Shown here in pieces: positions 56,574-64,000 of a stretch of 64,000 nucleotides of DNA. Numbering within the stretch: the first letter of the stretch is position 1; each line of letters opens with the position of its first letter. The notes beneath the pieces are model-generated. The model saw nothing but the letters and a program-made list of their open reading frames with translations. It had not been told where the DNA came from and did no database searches. Source of the DNA: Lunularia cruciata (Eukaryota; Streptophyta; Marchantiopsida; Lunulariales; Lunulariaceae); the NCBI GenBank assembly GCA_948567375.1, contig OX419762.1, positions 54,975,034-55,039,033 on the forward strand. The letters are read 5' to 3'. The position numbers and the translations under genes are program-made.

Positions 56574-57706
56574 ATGACTGCGATTTGGGGCAATATAAAA
56601 TTGCAACTGCGCAGGGGGAAGTTGAATCCTCCGAGTAAATTTCCAATTCCTTTGAGTAGTCGTCCTGTAGTAATGCGTGTCCGAAAGCCTGTCAGGAGTG
56701 AGATTTTCCGGAACCCTGAGGGAGTTAGAGTGTCTCGTCCAGGAGAGGGTCTTATTTTCCAACAATGTAGAACGAGAGAACAAATCATGGCAAAGAAGGT
56801 GGCCAATGCGCTGGCAGTGAGAGGTTTTGCAATCCAAAGAGTAGATGTAATAGCTAGAATCGAAGTCTTGATTAGACTTCATATTACAATTTTAGCATGG
56901 AACTGGAATTTCAGTTTCCCGGGAGTGATGGCAGAGATCACTGCTAGTAATTGTGAGGAGGGTCCCGAGGTGGAAGGGAAGAGAGGCAATCCGGCTCGAT
57001 GGACTGAGTTGGATTGGAAGTTAGTATTGGGGAGAGAAGCATGAGAGCCCTTAGGGATCACCTTCTATTGGAAGTGTGATGCTGTAGAGGAGACGGCAGA
57101 GATCCGCAACTCATTTTTTGCTCCGAATCGTTCAAGCCAGAATGAACGACTTACGTGACCATGCAGTAGGCTGTCTTTTTCCATCAAATGTTTGCAGGAG
57201 TTCTAGTTAATTGGGCAAGGTGCTTTCATCACCAAACGAGGCAGATGGTGGTGAATTGGCAAATGGGCTCGCCACCGCATTATTTTGCACCATTCACAGC
57301 TCACTTCTACTTCGGGCTGAATTTACTATCCAAAGATGAGCATCATCGTATGGTGTCTCACATGCACCCTGATTTGAGACGGGAAGTAGACAATGAGGAG
57401 CGCCAATATATGCTGCATCTTCAAGCAAATGACAAGTACTTTGCGAGGACGGGATAGTGGAAAATTGAAGACATCACCAGTCCGAAGATGAAGAAGCGCA
57501 TCAAACCCAAAGAAACCAAGTCGTCTCCCATGCAAAGAAAGACTCGGCGGCTGATGTTGAAGATAGCAAAAGTCATAAGAGAGGCATCATCGGGATTGGA
57601 GTCTGGAGAAGAGACTGAGTCGCAAGAAGAGGACTTAGAAGAAGAGGAGCTCACCTTGAAAAGTGAGGAGTCTGGGAGCAAAAGTGATGGAGAGCCAGAA
57701 ATCTAG
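56574..57706 (+). pseudogene. family X protein, N-terminal and globular domain (copy I)
   Basis: 56574-57044 (156 codons open): basic N-terminus (IKLQLRRGKLNPPSKFPIPL), ANALAVRGFAIQRVDVIARI, then WNWNFSFPGVMAEITASNCE and GKRGNPARWTELDWKLVLG. After a frameshift, 57188-57457 (FAGVLVNWARCFHHQTRQMV, FTAHFYFGLNLLSKDEHHRM) ends in a TAG where CAG would read through in the same frame to 57488-57706 (acidic, GEETESQEEDLEEEELTLKS). A weak resemblance to plant transposon-associated domains is the only functional clue. No enzyme motif. Confidence 0.72.
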
Positions 57707-57732
57707 CAGCAGTAAGTGAGGCTTGTCAGACA

Positions 57733-59043
57733 ATGATAACAAACAAGTCAAGACCAGAAGAGAAGGAGGAGTATCCCATGGGGCCGAGTTCAAGAGGCCA
57801 AGACAAAGACAGTGCCGACACGATGAAGATACAAAGATTGCAACTTTGGATGAAGGAGCCGATGACGGAGGAGAAGACTCCAGATGAAGATGGCAATGAA
57901 GAGGAAGAAAACTTCGGCGGGATAACATATTTGACAAAGGTGGTCACACCATTGCTCGAACTGTTGAAAGGACATCGGAGAGGAATTCCCCAAGATTGCA
58001 AGACGGGGATGAATGAGTTGCAGGTGGTGAAGCATCTGTTGAGTGAAGTGCAGGGGTTGCAGGAGCAACAAGTCCAAAGAAATGAAGAAATTGAAGAATT
58101 TCGGAGGGAGGAAGGCTTGAGAAAGAAAACGCTGACCCTGCTACAAGGAAGTTGCACAGAGAAGGGGCAGGAATTGCAGAGGCAAGCTGGAGAATTGAAG
58201 GAGCAGGCGATGTGGCTGAGAAAAATGAAGGAGGAAGTGAGTGATGTGTGCATCAAGAATGTTCATTTGAAGGCGATGAACATCGTGATGGAGCAGGAGT
58301 TGGACAGCTTATAGAAGACTGCCGCAGCAAAAGATCAAGCATGGCAGAGAGAGTTGGCATCAAGGCAAGAAGAAGAAGAGTGATTGCAAGAGCTTGTCAA
58401 GAGCGTAGAACAGCAGAGCATGCAATATGCAGAGGAGAAGAAGATGCTTGTTGCAAAATATGAAGACGAGTTGAAGATGTATCGTGAGGAGTTGAAGGTA
58501 GAACGCTCTCAAGGATATGAATCGGAATCAGTAGGAGAAGTTGCGGGGAAATTAAGAGCAATCTTAAGCATGGAGGCTGAAGGGAGATTGGAGGAAGCTC
58601 ACCTACATGAGTTGAAATTACTTGTGCAGGAGACTCGGAAGCAAAAAGCCAAGGATGTGGACATGAACACATTCCTGATTCGGTTGAGAGAGCGTGTAGA
58701 TAGGAAAATGTTAGATGTAGAGAATAATGTTAGTCTTAGACTGGATTTAGTCAATTTGGAGTTAGAAAAAATTTGGAATAGTGTGACAATGGAGAAGAAA
58801 TCCAATGTTACAGAAGTAGGAGTACAGGTATCATCGGACTTGGGGATTGACACATTAGAGAAGAGTGGGTCCGGAGATAAGAATGTAGATGGATTACCCA
58901 TGAGCTCAATTGTAGATTGTAGTGTAGAAGTGGTAGAAATAGTGAAGGAATTGATAGAATTAGCTATACCCAAAGAAGGAGAAATAGTAAGAAGATCATC
59001 GGGTTTGGAAGCTGATGATGAGGTAGACATTGGATCGGGATAG
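57733..59043 (+). pseudogene. family X protein, coiled coil and C-terminus (copy I)
   Basis: One frame spans 57733-59043 (about 436 codons) with only two stops, a TAG at 58312-58314 and a TGA near 58381. It starts acidic (EEKTPDEDGNEEEENFGGIT), then long coiled coil (LLSEVQGLQEQQVQRNEEIE, LVKSVEQQSMQYAEEKKMLV, ARL-type heptads near 58620: HELKLLVQETRKQKAKDVDM). The C-terminal family motif follows: VTEVGVQVSSDLGIDTLEKS and EADDEVDIGSG. Sequence and order match copies D and E. Structural role inferred only from the coiled coil. Confidence 0.75.
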
Positions 59044-59844
59044 AAGTCAATTTTGAGATAGGAAAAGGAAGATATGAAGAGATAGATTGTCCCTTGGGAT
59101 TTGTAGGTAGGAAAGGATGTTAGGAAGCGGTGTGTAGATAGGCAAGTCTGCCGTTTGCTTTAGTATTTAAGTGGAGCATTTGCAATACGATGTTATTCAG
59201 TATTCAACTTTCTGAAGATAGATAAAGCAAAGTGCTATTCTTAGTGCTCGTCGCTTAAGCTTAATTCCGATTGTCAATTTTGTGTTTGTGTTTGTGATAG
59301 TGTGGAGAATTCTGGAGAGCAAGTCAATGTGTTTGTGGATGTTGAAATCTGCAGCCTTGATCTTCATTCTATGTGTTTGATCCTGAGTGAAGTGCATCGG
59401 AGCAATGCCTTGACAGATCTGAGAGGAATTGTAGTGTTGTTAGTATTCCGCATTTGTGAGTGCAGCATGAAGTTGATGTGAAGCAATTTTGATCGAGGAA
59501 GTTGTGCCTTCAGTGGAGGGGTGGAACACAATTCTGAGGCAAAATCAATCTTTGCAGTGAAGTGCCATCTTCGGGAGAATCTGAATCATCACAATCAAGA
59601 GTTGTTTAGACAGAATTCGCTATGTTGTGATTATGTGTGTGTGTATGCGTGACAAGTTATCAAGATTGTGAGCTTGTTACTCTCTTTTGGGTGTAGTTTC
59701 TACTTGAGAGATCAAAGAAGCCATCAAGAAGAACTGCAATTGTGACTTTTGACTTCGTATTTGACCAATTCTGGATAATATCTCTACGGGAACAAACTCT
59801 ACTGACCCAATTACCGCAAAAGTGATATTTGCTAGGTTGTCACA

Positions 59845-60509
59845 CTGTGACTACCAAGAGAACTTGCATTAGCACCTTAACACCATCAACAACAAAGACT
59901 CCTATGAAGAAGGGGATGGAAGACTTTTTGATCTCAAAGCAACAATGGAACTACAATGTGTTGGAGGATATTGGTAGTCACTAAGCTAACATCACAATGG
60001 GTCAACTAATCACTCTGAATACTACCTTGAGAAAGGAACTTAGAGGTGGTTTGAGTTCTACAAGAAGCAAGAGGAAGAAGAAAGTAAAAGCTCCAGTATC
60101 AATGGGGGTGGTGGATGTTAAACCAACACCATGGGAGGCTTGTGGGTATGCTTCCAAGATTGATGTGAGAGTGAATGGTCACAACATCAAGGATGCACTT
60201 GTTGAAAGAGGATCTACACTGAATGTCATGTTAAAGAGGTTGATGAAGAAGTTGAGTATGATACCCTCCAGACCTTCAACATTTGTGGTGAGCATGGGAA
60301 AAAAAGCAACAAGTTTGACCAGTAGGGTTGAAAGATGAGGTGGTAGTTTCAATTATAAGAGTTCAAAATCTTTGGACTTTCCAAAGTCTTGAAGGATTCA
60401 AGCTATGATTTGCTTCTTGCGAGACCATGGTTGAGAGAAGCATGCACAATTAATTGATGACACAAAGGGTACTTGAGGAGTGGACCATCAAACAATAGAT
60501 TCACCATTC
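59845..60509 (+). pseudogene. gypsy gag-protease relic, plus strand
   Basis: Open 59997-60338 (113 codons): MGQLITLNTTLRKELRGGLS, then VNGHNIKDALVERGSTLNVM, where the retropepsin D-S/T-G box appears as E-R-G. Downstream, in shifted frames, SSYDLLLARPWLREACTIN and HKGYLRSGPSNNRFTI form the usual C-terminal part of plant gypsy proteases. It is cut at 60510 by the LTR of the PHD-integrase element and on the left by X copy I. Confidence 0.72.
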
Positions 60510-60616
60510 TGTCGTGCATATATACATCGCTACACAACATACATCGCTGTCAACATCATACACTATAGAAGCACAACTCAGACATAAGTCATACATAGAC
60601 TCTAAAGTGCCACAAT
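60510..60616 (+). repeat. 107-bp direct repeat, copy 1
   Basis: TGTCGTGCATATATACATCG to AGTGCCACA. It is repeated at 61067-61173 with three substitutions, period 557 bp. Confidence 0.9.
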
Positions 60617-61066
60617 AATCAGATTGCTTAACACTCTCAACTCAACTCAACTCAGATCAGTACTTGATCTGTCACTCTATAAATTGCCAACAATTGGGCA
60701 TTGATTACAGTCAAGCCACACCCACTCAAGCATAGAGAATCCAGGTGATGCTTACCGGCCTCTGTCCACCATAGCCAAGAACTCTAAGGCTCAACATCAA
60801 AGAAGTGAGCTCTTTGGAGCTCACTTCGAAACTATACCCCCTGGACTTGAGCTAGCACTGAAACCCTAATGGTCCCACTGACGGCACACTCAACGGTGCG
60901 AATGGTGCAAAGTGATGGTGGGCCCTATCGTGAAGTCAGTACCCCAAACACCAGATCTAACCGTCGGAAAGTAGTCTCTGAGAAACTGCTAGAATAACTC
61001 TAACTACTATCACTGGAACTGCAATGTCCAAGCATCTAGATGCGGAACTACAAATGGCGTGACAGC

Positions 61067-61173
61067 TGTCGTGCGTATATACATCGCTACACAACATACA
61101 TCGTTGTCAACATCATACACTATAGAAGCACAACTCACACATAAGTCATACATAGACTCTAAAGTGCCACAAT
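61067..61173 (+). repeat. 107-bp direct repeat, copy 2
   Basis: TGTCGTGCGTATATACATCG to AGTGCCACA, the same orientation as the copy at 60510. It borders the putative polypurine tract of the minus-strand element. Confidence 0.9.
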
Positions 61174-61340
61174 CGCCTCCCTAGCTGGCGGTTAGGTCCC
61201 TCTAACTCCAGATAGCCATCTACTCTAAGTATATGGTATACCCTCTAATGTGCAAAGATCAGGAGGCCGGGTGCTATGGAGCCCTATTGTTAGTCGCCTG
61301 TCTGCAATCTTTACCATATAAAGAATGAACTAGCTATAGG

Positions 61341-62600
61341 TCAAGTACATCTAGGACATAACCACTGTCCCTGAGGAACCACTGTGAGGAGAGGAGTCAT
61401 ACATGCCATATGCCATCCTCTCAAACAGCTATCACACACTAACATAGTAGTAGCTCTACTTGAAGAGCCACATAACATACACCTCAAGCCTACAAGTGCC
61501 AAGCTTGGGTCCATAGTACCATCAACGTTTGGGAGGTGGCATGGCGCACAATTGTGCATATGATCCTTCCAAACAACACCATCACGTCCTTCTAACACAA
61601 GGACTCCAGCTGGCAAAACCTTGCGCACTCTCAAGATAGTGCGGTCTGTAGAAACATCAAGTGTCGTCGGTGCTGTCTGCTATAGATATACATAGCTGCC
61701 TGGATGAAATCGACGGATTGAGGGTCTATAACCTCCTCCTCCAATGGTAGCATAGCGTAAAGTATCTCTATGTTGAATAATTGCCAAGTTCTCAAAGGCC
61801 ATTGGCATCACTCTCCGAAAGATCTCTACGCGCTGAGAACATGCGCTCATCCATACATCGGGGTCATCCAAGTCCAAAACTACAGTAGCATCTCAACGAA
61901 TGGCTGTAGGTAAATCAGGATCTTGTCTATAGAGTAGAAAGTATGGAGAGAAGGATGCTAAGGAGGCTTGCCGGCTGAACCGATAGCCCATGGCCAACCA
62001 AGGTAATTGGAGATCCCAATCTCCCAAGTGGCCTCTCTGCAAACCATACTTTCGCAATCCTCTCTTCACCGTCTGAACCACTCTCTCTGCTAAGCCATCT
62101 GCCTCAAGGTGATCTTGGGATGTAGTATGATGATCAATCAAAGCCTTGTCACACAAGACTTGAAACTCCCCCAAGAACTCTGTTCCTTGATCAGTCAAAA
62201 CCTCGGCTGGTGCACCAAAATGACTAAGAACTCGATCCAGGAACGAGTAAGTTGTCCCTTCACTAGACTTGTCAAGAAGTGCCATCAACTCAATCCACTT
62301 GGAGAAGTGCTCCACCATCACCAAAACATACCAATGATGTCTCACAGTCAGCGGTAAAGGTCCGGCGAAGTCCAAACTCCAACGGTAACCCAATCCCATG
62401 ATAGGTAATGGGTGTAACTGTGGCGTAGGAGCATTGAATGATGCTCTAACTCGGTCACAAACCACACATCTGGCAACAAACTGCTGTACCTCGGTCTGCA
62501 TACCACGCCACAAATAATGACTCTGGAGTAAGCTATATGTACGCTTTACTCCAAAATGTCCTAGCTCCTCATGAGCATGACGGACCAACTATGGTCTCTA
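61341..62600 (-). pseudogene. integrase with C-terminal PHD zinc finger
   Basis: Minus strand. Zinc-binding part: HAHEELGHFGVKRTYSLL and CVVCDRV. Core: YRWSLDFAGPLPL, VLTDQGTEFLGEF and DGLAERVVQTVKRGL, giving all three DDE residues. A GPY/F-like module follows (RRFHPGSYVYL and VLPAGVLVLEGRDGVVWKDH). The end is a PHD finger: cysteines at 61481, 61472, 61436 and 61427, histidine at 61412, cysteines at 61403, 61358 and 61349 (first base of each codon), spacing C-x2-C-x11-C-x2-C-x4-H-x2-C-x14-C-x2-C with the conserved tryptophan two residues before the seventh ligand. Stops at 62598-62600 and 62589-62591 (TAG), 61893-61895 (TGA) and 61680-61682 (TAG) are the only breaks. PHD fingers read histone H3 tails, so a chromodomain-like targeting role is inferred. 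Confidence 0.88.
61344..61481 (-). other. PHD zinc-finger domain
   Basis: CMLCGSSS, MLVCDSCLRGWHMACMTPL and QWLCPRCT form a complete C4HC3 ligand set with canonical spacing. No ligand is lost although the element has decayed. A chromodomain is not seen in this element. Confidence 0.87.
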
Positions 62601-63984
62601 TGATGGAAGTGGTACTACTTGCACTCTACCATCCTCCCATACACGCAAAAGGTGTCTACCCTCAAATCTGAACCGTCTGGCTTGCTGAAGAACACGGTCT
62701 CTCTCCTTGGCCCCAACTGTGCCACCCACAACACCAGTGCGAAGATAGTCCATCACTAAGACATCATCGCTGAACTGTACCAATATCTTCACTCTCTAGA
62801 TCTGTGACCTCAATAACTCCTCCTGTATGCGCTGAGAGAGATACCACCAAAGCCTCTGCAAATATACACAAAAAGGCCGATGCATGCCAACTTGGCACCA
62901 TCTCCTCATCTATCTCACCATGCCAACGTGCTCCGGTCTGATCCTGCTGGCTGGGACATGGGTTTCTACTCAACCCATTTGCATCACGTTTCACCACTCC
63001 AAGTCTGTGAACAATCGTGAAATCATACTCCTGTAAAATCAGAGCCCATCGTGCAAGCTTCCCTAAAAGCTTGTCAGACTCCATCAACCACTTCAGCGGC
63101 TGATGATCAGTGATGAGAGTGAAGGGGTTACCAAATAGGTAACATCAGAAATGTGCTACTACCCAAACTGCTACCAAGCACTCTCCCTCATATGAACTAT
63201 ACTTTGCCTCCGCTGAATTGTTGGAGCAACTAGCATAGGCCACCACAAACTCCTTCTCCTCATCATCATGCTCGATGAGCACCGCTCCAAGCCCCAACAT
63301 ACTCCAATCAGTATGAACCTGAAATGGTCGTCCCCTGATTGGTCCCCTCAAAATAGGAGCAGATGTCAACCTCTCCTTGAGCTCTACAAAAGCTCTCTCC
63401 TGCTCATCTCCCCAATACCACTCTTGTGTAAGCTTGGTCAGCTTTGTCAAGGCCTTTTCAATGGCACTAAATCCTCTAACATAGCGGAGATAGAAGTTTG
63501 CCAACCCAAGGAATGCTCGCACTCTGCTCACATCCGTAGGCCAAGGAATACGTGCAATAGCCTCTACCTTGGTCTGCTAAACACCAAGTCCTCCGGGGTA
63601 GATAGTGTGACCCAAATACTCAACCTGCTTGTGGAAGAACCTACACTTCCCAGGATGTAGTTTGAGTCCATGAGATCTCAACCTCTCAAACACCTCCAAC
63701 AACTGTCTCTCATGCTCCTCCACAGTAGTGCTATAAACCAAAATGTCGTCAATATAGCACCGAGCAAAATCCAATCCAGCTAGGATCCTATCCATGACCC
63801 TTTGGAACTCAGCATGAGCGTTCTTTAACCCAAATGGTAAGAACCTCCATTGATATAACACATCCTTGCCGTGAGGATCAATAGCCCAAAATGTTGTCTT
63901 GAACTTATCCTCCTCCCTAATCGGCAATTGATGATATCCTGCTTGAAGATCCAAAGTACTGAAGACCTTTGCATGCCCAATCAC
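62601..63984 (-). pseudogene. reverse transcriptase and RNase H of the PHD-integrase element
   Basis: Minus strand from 63984: HAKVFSTLDLQAGYHQLPI, DVLYQWRFLPFGLKNAHAEF, the catalytic box CYIDDILVYS (about 63731-63760, both aspartates present) and LHPGKCRFFHKQVEYLGHTI. One TAG (63577-63579), then TKVEAIARIPWPTDVSRVRA and FLGLANFYLRYVRGFS. RNase H: QVHTDWSMLGLGAVLIEH, the EGECLVAVWVVAHF segment, a TGA (63145-63147), then TLITDHQPLKWL. The tether to integrase carries EYDFTIVHRLGVVKRDANGL. A frameshift lies near 62780. The sequence runs off the window at the N-terminal side. Confidence 0.88.
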
Positions 63985-64000
63985 ATCAAAAATCTCCTCT

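Larger units (their letters stand above)
56221..59844 (+). mobile_element. Family X copy I, long form
   Basis: It starts TGTGGTACCCACA and ends CTAGGTTGTCACA, 3624 bp. Target duplication is CTATG (56216-56220) and CTGTG (59845-59849), one transition apart. Coding relics are among the best kept: 56574-57044, 57188-57706 and 57733-59043. A TATA-like TATTTAAG near 59164 is about 680 bp before the end. The 5' leader (56221-56573) differs from that of the short copies. Confidence 0.92.
60510..61173 (-). repeat. 3' LTR region of PHD-integrase gypsy element
   Basis: On the minus strand it would start TGTGGCACTTTAGAG at 61173, right after a purine run (AGGGAGGCGAT, 61174-61184), and end GCACGACA at 60510, where the host protease relic resumes. 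Its first and last 107 bp (61067-61173 and 60510-60616) are near-identical, with 3 mismatches. So either the LTR is 557 bp with a partial tandem copy or it carries an internal duplication. The flanking 5 bp on the left are CATTC; the other end is outside the window. Confidence 0.6.
60510..64000 (-). mobile_element. Ty3/gypsy element with PHD-finger integrase (continues past window)
   Basis: On the minus strand: RT (63984-63577), RNase H (63531-62764), integrase (62792-61482), a C-terminal PHD finger (61481-61344), a polypurine run and the 3' LTR. Gag, protease and the 5' LTR lie beyond 64000. It is the best preserved retroelement in the window: the whole 2.6 kb pol segment has one frameshift (about 62780) and six in-frame stops. 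It is inserted in a plus-strand gypsy protease relic. Confidence 0.87.

Noticed and set aside
60510-61173. A miniature retrotransposon (TRIM) with 107-bp terminal repeats
   Set aside because: The flanking 5-mers (CATTC and ATCGC) do not match, and no primer site follows either repeat. The interval coincides with the expected 3' LTR of the PHD element.

Overview
This window looks like intergenic DNA from a large plant nuclear genome. It holds layer upon layer of decayed LTR retrotransposons (Ty3/gypsy and Ty1/copia), one hAT transposase relic and one broken host-gene fragment, with no intact host gene. A Ty3 chromovirus with a chromodomain, Ty3 elements whose primer site resembles the tRNA-Asp type, and a plant-type HOP/STI1 fragment all point to a land plant. 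A repeat-bloated gymnosperm genome such as a conifer would fit, but that is inference.

Layout. 1-9333: two tandem copies of a chromovirus (RT, RNase H, integrase, chromodomain, LTR), each split by a foreign insertion. 9334-11336: no recognisable gene. 11337-17523: hAT-type transposase relic split by an insertion. 17545-24700: minus-strand Ty1/copia relic, also split. 24700-28747: spacer with a HOP/STI1 pseudogene (26193-26660) and a 16-residue tandem repeat. 28748-34950: plus-strand gypsy gag/protease relic carrying a solo LTR and another insertion. 34959-39470: a very long, degraded minus-strand reading frame of unknown family. 39493-48146 and 51903-56115: two copies of a second Ty3/gypsy family (called G here). 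48147-51870: rearranged fragments. 59845-60509: plus-strand gypsy protease relic. 60510-64000: minus-strand Ty3/gypsy element, fairly well preserved, whose integrase ends in a PHD zinc finger.

The dominant and most interesting component is a repeated element that I call family X. Eight copies can be delimited to the base: 2533-4378, 5734-7641, 13187-16966, 20385-24252, 29545-32684, 43589-47857, 52709-54611 and 56221-59844. Each starts TGTGGTACCC (or a close variant), ends GGGTTGTCACA, and most have clear 5-bp target duplications. With further fragments they cover about 40 percent of the window. Long copies (3.1-3.9 kb) carry an 800-residue-class coding region with a globular domain, an acidic region and a long coiled coil. 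Short copies (about 1.9 kb) keep only its last 100 or so residues. No RT, protease or integrase is inside them. A TATA-like box lies about 670 bp before the 3' end in every copy inspected. The simplest reading is giant solo LTRs with a protein gene in U3.

Other points of interest: all three LTRs of the chromovirus carry a contiguous four-unit heat-shock element upstream of the TATA position; premature stops in the PHD-integrase element fit C-to-T decay at CG/CHG sites; and four of the X insertions can be checked against uninterrupted copies of their target in the same window. Names X, G and the chromovirus label are working names, not database families.
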